25,900 bases of DNA from an uncultured Clostridia bacterium (GCA_947036475.1 CAMQRG010000007.1:1-25900), one strand, 5' to 3'; shown: positions 1-7,169, counted from the first letter of the stretch. The notes: generated by a model from the letters alone, not told the origin. Made by a program: numbers and translations.

Positions 1-438
1 AAAGAACTGGCTGCCGTTGGTATTCTGCCCATGGTTTGCCATTGCCAGCGCACCGCGATAGAAATGGAGTTTTTCGGATACTTCGTCCTCAAAATCCTCT
101 CCCCAGCAGCTTTGGCCGCCTGCGCCTGTACCGGTGGGGTCGCCCGTCTGTATCATAAAATCTTTAATTACGCGGTGGAAGATTACACCGTCATAATAAC
201 CGTCCTTTGCCAGCGTTTTGAAGTTTTCGACTGCCTTTGGGGCCTCCTCAGGGTAGAACCGCAGTGTGATATCACCCATAGATGTTGTGATGACTGCGAT
301 TTCCTCGTCTTTCGCGGGCAGCTGTGCCTGTAAGATTGTGCCGCTGCTGCCCGGTTCCTGCGCCTGCTGTTCTCCGCCGCAGCCGACAGCAAGGAACGTC
401 AGAACTGCCGCCGCAATCAAACCTTTATACCATTTCAT
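1..438 (-). CDS. Cyclophilin-type peptidyl-prolyl isomerase lipoprotein (3' end cut by window)
   Basis: This is the first 146 codons of a cyclophilin; the C-terminus lies beyond base 1. It should catalyse cis-trans isomerisation of proline bonds in exported proteins on the outer face of the membrane. The N-terminus is MKWYKGLIAAAVLTF followed by LAVGC, a signal peptide ending in a lipobox-like site, so lipid anchoring at Cys20 or nearby is likely. The cyclophilin core is clear: FHRVIKDFMIQTGDPTGTG carries the catalytic Arg and the FxxQ pattern, and GALAMANHGQNTNGSQF follows. The ATG at 438 was chosen because GGAGGG sits 8 bases upstream and a consensus promoter lies about 70 bases further up. 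It appears to be transcribed alone, since murG behind it has its own promoter. Seen: the motifs. Inferred: lipoprotein export. Confidence 0.93.
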   Translation of the reverse strand, partial: MKWYKGLIAAAVLTFLAVGCGGEQQAQEPGSSGTILQAQLPAKDEEIAVITTSMGDITLRFYPEEAPKAVENFKTLAKDGYYDGVIFHRVIKDFMIQTGDPTGTGAGGQSCWGEDFEDEVSEKLHFYRGALAMANHGQNTNGSQFF

Positions 439-511
439 GAAGAAATCCCTCCGTTCTGCGTTTTCCGTATACTCCGCCAGCCTTTTCACCGGTGGAGAGT
501 CCATAGAAAGC

Positions 512-541
512 ATTGTAGTATACAAAATGGAGGGGTGTCAA
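512..541 (-). promoter_or_regulatory. Sigma-A promoter of the cyclophilin gene
   Basis: On the minus strand TTGACA (541-536) is followed after 18 bases by TACAAT (517-512). This is a near-consensus sigma-A promoter. The start of transcription should be near 505, leaving a leader of about 65 bases before the ATG at 438. Confidence 0.75.
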
Positions 542-563
542 TTCGTAAATTCTTAAAAGTTTA

Positions 564-1634
564 TTAAATATCAGAGGAAACCGCCCGTATTTGTGCCATT
601 ACGCCTTCAACGCCGTTTTTTCCATGGCAGTCCCGCATTGCGGCGGTATGTTTTTCTCTGCACTCATACAGCGTCTGAATGTTCCCCAGCAGCATTTCCG
701 GCGAAAGTTCCTCCTCCTGCAATACACGCGCGAAGCCCTGCTTTTCAAAGGACGCGGCATTGAGAATCTGGTCGCCCCGGCTGGCTTTTGCGGAAAGCGG
801 TATCAGCAGATGCGGCTTTTCCAGCGCGAGAAATTCCGAAATGGAGTTGCTCCCCGCGCGCGAAACGATGAGATCTGCTGCCGCGAACAGGTCTGCCAGC
901 CCATCGGAAACGTATTCAAACTGTTTATAGCCCTGCTGTCCATTCAGTTCTGTTTCCAGATGTCCTTTCCCGCAGAGATGTACAATGTCAAAGGTTTCCA
1001 GCAGGGCGGGCAGGCAGTCCCGCAGGCAGTTATTCAGCTTTACTGCGCCCAGAGAACCGCCCATTTGCAGCAGTACGGGCTTTTTCCCGTCAAATCCGCA
1101 GGCGGCAAGACCCTTTTTCCGGCTGCCTGTGAACAGTTCCCCGCGAATGGGTGTGCCTGTGTAGACGCCGCGTCCCTTCGGGATATATTCCAGTGTTTCA
1201 GGGAAGGTCGTACAGATGACTTTTGCTGAGGGCATGGCGATTTTATTTGCCAGCCCGGGCGTGATGTCCGATTCATGGATAATGACAGGTATTTTGTTTC
1301 GCTTTGCACCCAGCACAACAGGAACGGCAACAAAACCGCCCTTGGAGAACACAAGGTCAGGCTTGAGCCGCTTCAGCAGAAGTCGCGCCTCTTTGACCCC
1401 CTGCACCACGCGGAACATATCGCTGATATTCTGACGGGAGAGGTAACGCCGCAGCTTCCCCGTAGGGATACCGTAATACGGTACGCCCGCCTGCTCCATC
1501 AGCGTTTTTTCAATACCGCTTTCCGAGCCGATATAAAGCACTTCCCAGCCTTCCGCCCGCAGGTGCGGCAGAAGTGCCAGGTTGGGGGTTACGTGTCCGG
1601 CTGTGCCGCCCCCGGTCAGTACGATTCTTTTCAT
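564..1634 (-). CDS. murG: UDP-GlcNAc : undecaprenyl-PP-MurNAc-pentapeptide GlcNAc transferase MurG
   Basis: MurG adds GlcNAc to lipid I to make lipid II, the last cytoplasmic step of peptidoglycan synthesis, at the inner face of the membrane. The 356-residue length is normal for the family. The first glycine-rich loop is GGGTAGHVTP at residues 8-17, a second appears as MGGSLGAVKLN in mid-protein, and the donor-binding stretch SRAGSNSISEFLAL lies in the C-terminal half. The reading frame is open for 14 more codons upstream, but the ATG at 1634 is preferred because GAGGTGG lies just before it and MKRIVLTGGG is the usual family start. MurG is usually inside the dcw cell-division cluster. Here its neighbours are a cyclophilin and a ferritin-like gene, so this is a detached copy. 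Whether a second murG exists elsewhere cannot be seen. Confidence 0.96.
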   Translation of the reverse strand: MKRIVLTGGGTAGHVTPNLALLPHLRAEGWEVLYIGSESGIEKTLMEQAGVPYYGIPTGKLRRYLSRQNISDMFRVVQGVKEARLLLKRLKPDLVFSKGGFVAVPVVLGAKRNKIPVIIHESDITPGLANKIAMPSAKVICTTFPETLEYIPKGRGVYTGTPIRGELFTGSRKKGLAACGFDGKKPVLLQMGGSLGAVKLNNCLRDCLPALLETFDIVHLCGKGHLETELNGQQGYKQFEYVSDGLADLFAAADLIVSRAGSNSISEFLALEKPHLLIPLSAKASRGDQILNAASFEKQGFARVLQEEELSPEMLLGNIQTLYECREKHTAAMRDCHGKNGVEGVMAQIRAVSSDI

Positions 1635-1671
1635 AAATTCCACCTCTGGCTTGATTTTTGCACTGTTTCTT

Positions 1672-1680
1672 ATCATAGCA
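1672..1680 (-). promoter_or_regulatory. Extended -10 promoter of murG
   Basis: The minus strand reads TGCTATGAT (1680-1672), an extended -10 element. No good -35 is found at 17-18 bases. It lies about 38 bases before the murG ATG. The identical 9-mer occurs inside the ABC transporter operon at 14956-14964. Confidence 0.45.
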
Positions 1681-1813
1681 GAAAAAGGAAGTAACTTCCA
1701 GACTTTCTTTCATTTCTTTTCAAATAAGAGGGAGATTGACAAATAACGGCAAAATATCGTGCATTATTTTAACAGGCAGTAAAAATATATAGCGTAGAGA
1801 AGGAGAATTGACA

Positions 1814-1849
1814 ATGCTTAAAACCTGCTTTTTCAAGCCATTCCGTTGA
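1814..1849 (+). CDS. Possible 11-residue leader peptide MLKTCFFKPFR
   Basis: In the 325-base gap between murG and the ferritin-like gene, AAGGAG (from 1801) is followed after 8 bases by ATG and the short frame MLKTCFFKPFR ending in TGA. The ribosome binding site is as good as those of the real genes here. It could be a leader peptide for the gene at 1960 or chance. No convincing promoter was found: TTGACA occurs at 1736 and 1808 but neither has a -10 at proper distance. The remainder of the gap (1681-1800 and 1850-1945) is AT-rich and shows nothing else I can name. Confidence 0.25.
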   Translation: MLKTCFFKPFR

Positions 1850-1959
1850 TACGCCAGAGAGGTCTTCAAAGCCCGAAATTTTATGCTTTTACGCAAGGCA
1901 AGGATTTTTTCCCGTTTGCGGGCATAAGCTGATAGAAAACCCCGAAAGGAAGATTGCCG

Positions 1960-2448
1960 ATGTATCCATATAACCGTAATACCCACCTTTATACTGCAAA
2001 GGTGCAGGCGAAGGAGGAGGCGCCGCTCTCTGATGACCGCCGTCTGCTGGAACTGTTACAGCTTGCGCTGGCGGCAACGGACGCGATGTTCTGCCGTTAT
2101 CAGGCATTGCTGGCAGAGCCAAAGCTGGCAGAAAGCGCGGATATTTTGAAAACCATGCTTTTGGACGAGCAGAAGCACAGTAAACAGCTCAAGGACATTA
2201 TCTATTCCATATACGGCGAGATTCAGACACTGGAGAACACCGAAACCGCGGAGGACGCCCAGGCCGCAGAGGCAGCAGACATGCTGGAGGAAACCATGCT
2301 GACCGAGATGGACGATATCGGCTTTTTCCGCAGTCTCTTGCTTTCCATGCCGGAAAATGACCTGCGTGACCCGTTTTATGAAATGGTGACGGACAAACAG
2401 AACCACTGTAACGGGCTGTGCTTTCTTTACTCGAAATATTTTTCCTGA
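1960..2448 (+). CDS. Small ferritin-like (rubrerythrin-type fold) protein with a degenerate metal site
   Basis: This 162-residue protein has the helix layout of a ferritin-like four-helix bundle. Helix 2 carries DEQKH, the ExxH metal motif of ferritins and rubrerythrins. In helix 4 the equivalent stretch is DKQNH, so the expected Glu is Lys and half of the di-iron site seems lost. An acidic, Ala/Glu-rich linker (about residues 91-106) separates the two helical pairs. No rubredoxin domain follows. The ATG at 1960 was chosen because AGGAAG lies 7 bases before it; a TTG two codons upstream is less likely. The gene stands between divergent murG and the HIT gene. A role in iron or oxidative-stress handling is only an inference from fold; it could be a scaffold that no longer binds metal. 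Confidence 0.6.
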   Translation: MYPYNRNTHLYTAKVQAKEEAPLSDDRRLLELLQLALAATDAMFCRYQALLAEPKLAESADILKTMLLDEQKHSKQLKDIIYSIYGEIQTLENTETAEDAQAAEAADMLEETMLTEMDDIGFFRSLLLSMPENDLRDPFYEMVTDKQNHCNGLCFLYSKYFS

Positions 2449-2470
2449 AGCTATGGGAATCCGGCTCGGT

Positions 2471-2499
2471 TTGTGATATACTCGTCTAAAGTGTATTTT
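2471..2499 (+). promoter_or_regulatory. Probable promoter of the HIT gene
   Basis: TTGTGA (2471-2476) and TATTTT (2494-2499) are separated by 17 bases, about 29 bases before the HIT start codon. Both boxes are imperfect. An overlapping TATACT at 2477 is an alternative -10. Confidence 0.4.
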
Positions 2500-2527
2500 A
2501 TGACGGACAAAAGAAAGGACGAGTAGA

Positions 2528-2935
2528 ATGAGCGATTGTATTTTCTGTAAAATCATTGCAGGGGAAATTCCTTCTGCAACGATATACGAAAACGAGGAAT
2601 TTAAGGCGATATTGGACCGTTTTCCCGCAAACGAGGGACATGTGCTGATTTTGCCTAAAAACCATACGCCGAATATCTTTGAAATCGACCCGGAGCAGGC
2701 AGGGCGGCTCTTTACGCTGGCGGCGAAAATCGCCCGGGCAATGAAGGAAGTGCTCGGTTTCGAGCATATGAATGTGATGCAGAATAACGGAACGGTTGCA
2801 GGGCAGACGGTATTCCATTTCCACCTGCATTTGATTCCGCGCTATGAAAACGACGGCATCACCATACAGTATAAGCCGATGGAACTGACAGACGAACAGA
2901 TTGAAACCATGCGCAAAAAGCTGGAACAGGCCTAA
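2528..2935 (+). CDS. HIT-family nucleotide hydrolase/transferase (HinT-like)
   Basis: A 135-residue histidine-triad protein. The triad is FHFHLHLIPR with His97, His99 and His101; the central His forms the covalent nucleotidyl intermediate in this family. Two N-terminal cysteines (CIFC, residues 4-7) match the zinc-binding start seen in many bacterial HIT proteins. Family members hydrolyse adenosine phosphoramidates or dinucleoside polyphosphates; the exact substrate cannot be read from the sequence. The start is supported by AAAGGA 8 bases upstream. A strong terminator follows 15 bases after the stop, so this is probably a single-gene transcript. Confidence 0.93.
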   Translation: MSDCIFCKIIAGEIPSATIYENEEFKAILDRFPANEGHVLILPKNHTPNIFEIDPEQAGRLFTLAAKIARAMKEVLGFEHMNVMQNNGTVAGQTVFHFHLHLIPRYENDGITIQYKPMELTDEQIETMRKKLEQA

Positions 2936-2950
2936 AAAGTACCGAAACAG

Positions 2951-2987
2951 AAACCCCCTTCTGAAATGATTTCCAGAAGGGGGTTTT
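2951..2987. terminator. Bidirectional intrinsic terminator between convergent genes
   Basis: A perfect 13-bp stem, AAACCCCCTTCTG (2951-2963) with CAGAAGGGGGTTT (2974-2986), ends in a short T tract on the plus strand. The A-rich left arm gives T residues on the other strand. It lies between the HIT gene and the convergent membrane-protein gene and can serve both. Confidence 0.85.
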
Positions 2988-2995
2988 ACAGTATT

Positions 2996-3796
2996 TTATA
3001 AATGCCAGAATATAAATATCCCTGCCGCGAAAGCCAGCAGAAACAGCACTGTGCCGACCTTCAGGTCGTGCCTGTCCCGCCGCCGTACGCGCTTGAGAAA
3101 TTCAGGGTCGTCCAATTCCATGACGTATATCCCGCCGAACAGCCCCGTCCGTATCTGGAGCCGCAGAGAGGTTTCCTTTTTCAGCATATAATACGTCCGC
3201 GCAGTCATCTGGAAATGGTAGGTCACGCCATTGCTGACGCCCTCCAGAAAATACCCCTGATAAATGCCCTTATCTATGCCGGATTTGCTGGAAATGAACA
3301 GCCGGCAGGAGAGCAGTACCAGCTCCCGCTTCTTTAAGATGGAACGGTCTATTGCAGTATAGAGCATCATGGTATAGCTATAATTCAGCGCAAGGAGCGG
3401 TATAATCGTCAAAAGCAGACGCCAGAACCGCAGATTTTCACTGCCCCAGCCCTGCAAATTCAGCAGGTAGCCATGAATCTGCGCCATTGCCAGAGAATAA
3501 AACATCAGCAGGAATGTCACCATGTAAAGCACGCAGAACAGCACGCTGTGGCGTTTGCGCTGCTTTGTGTTCCACATGCGTATGTCCGTCAGCCCATGCC
3601 GGCAGAACAGGAACATCAGGAGGCAGATTAAAACCATCAGCCCGTTGACCGCCATACCGCTGCGGAAGCTCAGCGTCATAGCCAGTATCGGCACGAGCCA
3701 GCCCGTCAGCAGACCCCAGCCGAGCCGCCCTGTCACCGCTGCCATAAAAATACACCAATATATCATTAGGAAGGTAATAAAACCCAGCCAAGCCAT
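2996..3796 (-). CDS. Polytopic membrane protein of unknown function
   Basis: I do not recognise this 266-residue protein. It has about five hydrophobic segments in the first 155 residues (roughly 2-24, 30-48, 53-70, 83-104, 125-152), a basic cytoplasmic-type domain of about 95 residues with RELVLLSCRLF, GIDKGIYQGYFLEGVSNGV and RRRDRHDLK stretches, and one last segment (VGTVLFLLAFAAGIFIFWHL) at the C-terminus. The ATG at 3796 is chosen because AAGGAG lies 9 bases upstream; an in-frame ATG seven codons earlier overlaps that site. It converges on the HIT gene and has its own promoter about 150 bases upstream. The long leader is A/C-rich and unstructured. Function cannot be inferred from its neighbours. 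Confidence 0.7.
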   Translation of the reverse strand: MAWLGFITFLMIYWCIFMAAVTGRLGWGLLTGWLVPILAMTLSFRSGMAVNGLMVLICLLMFLFCRHGLTDIRMWNTKQRKRHSVLFCVLYMVTFLLMFYSLAMAQIHGYLLNLQGWGSENLRFWRLLLTIIPLLALNYSYTMMLYTAIDRSILKKRELVLLSCRLFISSKSGIDKGIYQGYFLEGVSNGVTYHFQMTARTYYMLKKETSLRLQIRTGLFGGIYVMELDDPEFLKRVRRRDRHDLKVGTVLFLLAFAAGIFIFWHL

Positions 3797-3946
3797 TTTA
3801 TCCGACTCCTTAACCATGTGGCAGAGCGTCCTGCCGCCGTCCGACTGAAAAACAGACCCTGCTGGTCGCCTGTGCAGAGCCTGTCTGTTGTCATTTGTTG
3901 TAGTTTCAATTGTGATTTTTGTTGTGTTTTGCTGTGTGTTAAGGAA

Positions 3947-3955
3947 ATCATACCA
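3947..3955 (-). promoter_or_regulatory. Extended -10 promoter of the membrane-protein gene
   Basis: The minus strand reads TGGTATGAT (3955-3947), an extended -10 element, with no convincing -35. It would give a leader of about 145 bases before the start codon at 3796, unusually long for a gene with no visible regulatory structure. Confidence 0.4.
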
Positions 3956-3998
3956 TATTTGGCGGTACAAATCCAGACCTGCCGCGTTTTTTGTACAG

Positions 3999-4032
3999 AA
4001 AAAACAGCCGCACAGTTTCTTCCGGCGGCCGT
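3999..4032 (-). terminator. Intrinsic terminator after the Nif11-like pair
   Basis: On the minus strand an 8-bp stem (ACGGCCGC at 4032-4025 with GCGGCTGT at 4011-4004, one G-U pair) is followed directly by six T residues. It begins seven bases after the stop codon of the second Nif11-like gene. Confidence 0.7.
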
Positions 4033-4038
4033 CTCCTG

Positions 4039-4332
4039 TTATTTCTGCATTTCCTGTTCCATGCTTTCCAGTGCGGCAAAAAACAGTCCGTCCACATCGC
4101 CCCATGACGGACGCGGGTCAGCCGCACCGCCCTCTACGCTCCTGTACAGGTCGGAGAGATAGCCCTCCCCTTCGGCATAAAGCTGTCCGGCTGTTACAGG
4201 GCAGTCCAGCTCTGTTGCCAGCTCGCAAAGGGCGAGCGTCGGGTCATTTTTTTGACGTGTTTCCCATATCTTCCGGCGCAGAGCCGCGTCCTTTTTGGCT
4301 TTTTGCAGGAGTTTCCATAATTCCTCGTTCAT
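4039..4332 (-). CDS. Nif11-like small protein, second copy of a tandem pair
   Basis: This 97-residue protein starts MNEELWKLLQKAKKD and continues with a DP..AL..LA pattern, then PVTAGQLYAEGE and a double glycine at residues 68-69 (EGGAADP). That order resembles Nif11-type leader domains, which in some bacteria guide ribosomally made peptides to modifying enzymes and end in a GG cleavage site. The segment after GG is acidic and aromatic, has no Cys and few Ser or Thr, so it does not look like a normal modified core peptide. It is a paralogue of the gene just upstream (43 identities in the first 73 residues, ungapped). AGGAGG lies 7 bases before the ATG. No modification enzyme, protease or exporter is visible nearby. 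Function unknown; the Nif11 assignment is by eye. Confidence 0.62.
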   Translation of the reverse strand: MNEELWKLLQKAKKDAALRRKIWETRQKNDPTLALCELATELDCPVTAGQLYAEGEGYLSDLYRSVEGGAADPRPSWGDVDGLFFAALESMEQEMQK

Positions 4333-4400
4333 GTTTTCGCCTCCTCTGCCATCAGTATCTCCGGCTTCTGGCGGGCTATGCTGGGATTTTTTTCAGTTGT

Positions 4401-4691
4401 TTACAAAACTTCTTTTTCTAAAATCTCCATTGAGGAAAAAAACATGTCGTAGCCGTCCTGCCAGCCTTCGATGGGCTCGGACGCGCCGCCGTTGCAGCTT
4501 TTCCGCAGATTGGCACAAAATTCCTCTCCCTCCGCGAAAAGCTCTCCGACGCTCACCGGAAAGCCCTCTGCCTCTGCCAGCAGACATAACGCCAGCGCGG
4601 GGTCTTTGTCTTTCCGCGTTTCCCATATCCTCTGGCGCAGAGCCGCGTCCGTCCTTGCTTTTTGCAGCAGTTTCCAAAGCTGTTCGTTCAT
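4401..4691 (-). CDS. Nif11-like small protein, first copy of a tandem pair
   Basis: A 96-residue paralogue of the next gene downstream. It shows the same layout: MNEQLWKLLQKARTD, an IWETR stretch, DPALALCLLAEAEGF, PVSVGELFAEGE, and a double glycine at residues 68-69 (NGGASEP), then an acidic tail with paired Phe (DMFFSSME). The match to Nif11 domains is clearest here because EGFPVSVGEL is the typical central turn. The start is fixed by GGAGGG six to seven bases upstream. The two genes are 68 bases apart with no terminator between them, so they are likely co-transcribed. Their promoter must lie in the 170-base region shared with divergent feoA, where a large inverted repeat sits. A link with iron uptake is possible from position only. 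Confidence 0.65.
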   Translation of the reverse strand: MNEQLWKLLQKARTDAALRQRIWETRKDKDPALALCLLAEAEGFPVSVGELFAEGEEFCANLRKSCNGGASEPIEGWQDGYDMFFSSMEILEKEVL

Positions 4692-4707
4692 AAAGTTCCC
4701 TCCTTCG

Positions 4708-4755
4708 TACCTTCGCTTGACAAGGGACCGTATATACCCTTGTCAAACGAAGGTA
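4708..4755. repeat. Inverted repeat with 19-bp arms between Nif11-like genes and feoAB
   Basis: TACCTTCGCTTGACAAGGG (4708-4726) and CCCTTGTCAAACGAAGGTA (4737-4755) are inverted copies with one mismatch, separated by ACCGTATATA. Each arm contains TTGACA, one on each strand, facing opposite ways. The repeat lies in the only space where both divergent promoters can be. It resembles none of the Fur, DtxR or MntR boxes I know. It may be an operator, a cruciform, or an insertion remnant. Confidence 0.85.
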
Positions 4756-4794
4756 TGGAAACAGTATAGCATATCTATGTGTTTCAGAAAAGAA

Positions 4795-4854
4795 GGGCAG
4801 GCACAAATCTGCCCCCCGCAGGATATATTGGAAATAACAATTTCTGCGGGGAGG
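4795..4854 (+). promoter_or_regulatory. feoA leader with two hairpins, one overlapping the ribosome binding site
   Basis: GGGCAG (4795-4800) pairs with CTGCCC (4809-4814), and CCCCGCAG (4814-4821) pairs with CTGCGGGG (4844-4851). The second stem includes the GGGG that begins the ribosome binding site GGGGAGG (4848-4854) of feoA, so folding could limit translation. The two stems share one base. No known riboswitch class was recognised. A clear promoter was not found; TTGTCA at 4740 with TATAGC at 4765 is a poor candidate. Confidence 0.4.
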
Positions 4855-4861
4855 AAACGGC

Positions 4862-5101
4862 ATGGCAGTAAAAAAGCTGACGGAGATTCCAACGGTCTGC
4901 CCCTGCCTTGTGCGGGAGGTTTTCGGGGAGGAGCGGCTTCGTTTTTTTGACCTTGGCTTTTTCCGGGGCAGCCGGGTTTTGCCGATGTATGAATGTACAG
5001 GCGGTGGAACGCGGGTGTACCGGGTAAAGGATACGCTGATCGCCCTGCGTGACAGGGATGCGGCACAGATTCTGGCGGAGGAGGCGGGGAGTGATGGCTG
5101 A
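4862..5101 (+). CDS. feoA: Ferrous iron transport protein A
   Basis: A 79-residue FeoA with the SH3-like fold pattern: LRFFDLGFFRGSRVLPMYE, then GGGTRVYRVKDTLIALRDRDAAQI, which matches the family's DLG.. G..V ... R....ALR...A pattern. FeoA is a small cytosolic partner of FeoB, thought to modulate its activity. The ATG has GGGGAGG seven bases upstream. Its end overlaps the start of feoB by 8 bases, indicating translational coupling. The leader hairpins and the upstream inverted repeat are likely sites of control. No feoC gene follows. Confidence 0.88.
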   Translation: MAVKKLTEIPTVCPCLVREVFGEERLRFFDLGFFRGSRVLPMYECTGGGTRVYRVKDTLIALRDRDAAQILAEEAGSDG

Positions 5102-7169
5102 AACAAAACGGCAGTTCCGCATTGCGCTGGCAGGGAATCCGAATACAGGCAAAAGTACTGTATTCAACGCTCTGACGGGGCTGAAACAGCATACAGGGAA
5201 CTGGTCAGGGAAAACGGTGGGCAGCGCGTCAGGGTCGTTTTCGCTGCCCTGTGGAGATGCCGCACTCTATGACCTGCCGGGCATTTATTCCCTTTTTTCG
5301 GACAGCGCGGAGGAACGTGCCGCGAGGGAATTTCTTTCCTATGAAGCTCCCGACCTTGTTATCGTGATTCTGGACGCGACTTCTCTGGAGCGCAACCTGC
5401 CACTGGGCTTACAGGTCATGGAACTGACGGAAAACGTCATATTCTGCCTGAACCTGACAGATGAGGCGCAAAAGAAAGGGATTGCTGTGGACGCGGGTCT
5501 GCTGTCGGAAGAAACGGGCGTCCCTGTAATTGAAATGGCGGCAAGGCAGGGTGTGGGGCTGGACCGCCTCAAAGCCGCGCTGACAGAAATTCTTTCCGGC
5601 AGGCGGAAGGTGCAGCCAAAACGGACGGGGCTCTGCGGCTGCCTTCCCGAAGCGTTTGCCTATCTGCTGGAAAGCTGTGGGAGGCTTGTGCCGGAGGGCA
5701 TGAGCAGGGAGTTTTTCTGCGGACGATTGCTGGAAGGGGACGGTTCCGCTTTTGCGGAATGTGCCCAAAACGCCTGTAAGGATTTCTGGGAGCAGGAGGA
5801 GCTGCGCATGCGGGCAGAGGCGGCAGAACTTCTGGCGCGGGAAAATGGCGGCAGTGCGCTGGCAGAGTTCCGCGAACTGCGGTCGCTGGCATTCCTGCGG
5901 CGTGCGGAGGAGATTGCGGGAAAAGTCGTGCAGAAACCCTCCGCAGGGGACGTGTACACCGAACGAATCGACCGCTTTGTGCTTTCCCCCCAAACGGGTA
6001 TCCCGCTTATGCTCCTGCTTTTGGGTGGGATATTCTGGATTACCGTTGCAGGGGCAAACCTCCCGTCTGACCTCCTGATGGACGGTTTCCGCTATTGGGG
6101 CACAGAACTGAGAGAAGGACTTGCCGCTCTGCATACCCCGCTCTGGCTGGAAAGCCTGCTGATGGACGGTATCTACCTCACAGCAAGCTGGGTTGTAGCA
6201 GTCATGCTGCCGCCTATGGCGATTTTTTTCCCACTTTTTACACTGCTGGAAGATTTCGGACTCCTGCCGCGTATTGCTTTTAACCTTGATGGGCTGTTTC
6301 AGCGGGTTGGCGCACATGGAAAGCAGGCATTGACCATGTGCATGGGCTTTGGCTGCAACGCCGCCGGCGTAACTGCCTGCCGTATCATAGAATCTCCAAG
6401 AGAAAGGCTCATTGCCATGCTGACAAACTGCCTGGTACCCTGCAACGGACGTTTTCCCACGCTTATACTGCTGACGGGCTGCTTTTTCGCCAATGGAAAT
6501 CCTGTTGCGGCTGGCGGTTTTGTGTTCCTGCTTATCATTCTTGCGGTGCTGCTGACGCTGGGCATGTCCTTCCTCCTGAGCCGGACACTGCTGAAGGGCG
6601 TTCCTTCCTCCTTTGTGCTGGAACTGCCGCCCTATCGCCGCCCGAAGGTGCGGGATATTGTGGTGCGCAGTATATTGGACAGAACGGTGTTTGTGCTGGG
6701 GCGTGCGGTGACGGTTGCGATTCCTGCCGGAGCAGTTATCTGGCTGTTCCAGAACGCGGAATGGAACGGACACACCCTGATTTATACCTTTGCAGACGTT
6801 CTGGAGCCTCTGGGTTCTCTGATGGGACTTTCCGGCATGATTCTTGCAGCTTTTCTTCTTGGAATTCCCGCGAATGAAATAGTCATTCCCATACTGCTGA
6901 TGGTTTACAGCCAAAGCGGCATGCTGGTGGAGGCGGAAGGCATGGCGCAGACCGGCGGGATTCTGGCGGCAAATGGCTGGACGTGGGTGACGGCGGCGTG
7001 TGCGGCGTTGTTCTCCCTCTGCCATTTCCCCTGTGCGACAACACTTCTCACCATTCGCAGGGAAACGAACAGCCGGTTTTGGACGGCAGCTGCGTTTTTG
7101 CTGCCCACAGCGGCAGGGATAGTGCTGTGTATGCTGGTGAATGGTGTGGCGCACATTTTGGGTATGTAA
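5094..7169 (+). CDS. feoB: Ferrous iron transporter FeoB
   Basis: A 691-residue GTPase-permease that imports Fe2+ across the cytoplasmic membrane. The N-terminal G domain shows G1 GNPNTGKST (14-22), a switch region around NWSGKTV (36-42), G3 DLPG (60-63) and G4 NLTD (120-123). A helical spacer follows to about residue 290, then the membrane domain with many hydrophobic segments and the Gate/Cys-rich stretch GFGCNAAGVTACRII; a second gate region with NEIVIPILLM lies near the C-terminus. The ATG at 5094 is used because the extended frame upstream lies inside feoA and MAETKRQ leads straight into the G domain. The substrate is stated from family knowledge. A terminator-like structure follows the stop. 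Confidence 0.97.
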   Translation: MAETKRQFRIALAGNPNTGKSTVFNALTGLKQHTGNWSGKTVGSASGSFSLPCGDAALYDLPGIYSLFSDSAEERAAREFLSYEAPDLVIVILDATSLERNLPLGLQVMELTENVIFCLNLTDEAQKKGIAVDAGLLSEETGVPVIEMAARQGVGLDRLKAALTEILSGRRKVQPKRTGLCGCLPEAFAYLLESCGRLVPEGMSREFFCGRLLEGDGSAFAECAQNACKDFWEQEELRMRAEAAELLARENGGSALAEFRELRSLAFLRRAEEIAGKVVQKPSAGDVYTERIDRFVLSPQTGIPLMLLLLGGIFWITVAGANLPSDLLMDGFRYWGTELREGLAALHTPLWLESLLMDGIYLTASWVVAVMLPPMAIFFPLFTLLEDFGLLPRIAFNLDGLFQRVGAHGKQALTMCMGFGCNAAGVTACRIIESPRERLIAMLTNCLVPCNGRFPTLILLTGCFFANGNPVAAGGFVFLLIILAVLLTLGMSFLLSRTLLKGVPSSFVLELPPYRRPKVRDIVVRSILDRTVFVLGRAVTVAIPAGAVIWLFQNAEWNGHTLIYTFADVLEPLGSLMGLSGMILAAFLLGIPANEIVIPILLMVYSQSGMLVEAEGMAQTGGILAANGWTWVTAACAALFSLCHFPCATTLLTIRRETNSRFWTAAAFLLPTAAGIVLCMLVNGVAHILGM

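Noticed and set aside
591..1229. 212-codon plus-strand frame
   Set aside because: Antisense to murG, no binding site, unusual composition.
1736..1813. Two TTGACA sequences as promoters for the ferritin-like gene
   Set aside because: Neither has a -10 within 16-18 bases.
1720..1986. 88-codon minus-strand frame with a GTG start
   Set aside because: It overlaps the start of the ferritin-like gene and has no recognisable domain; likely chance.
4795..4814. GGGCAG/CTGCCC hairpin as a terminator
   Set aside because: No T tract follows and it lies in the feoA leader.
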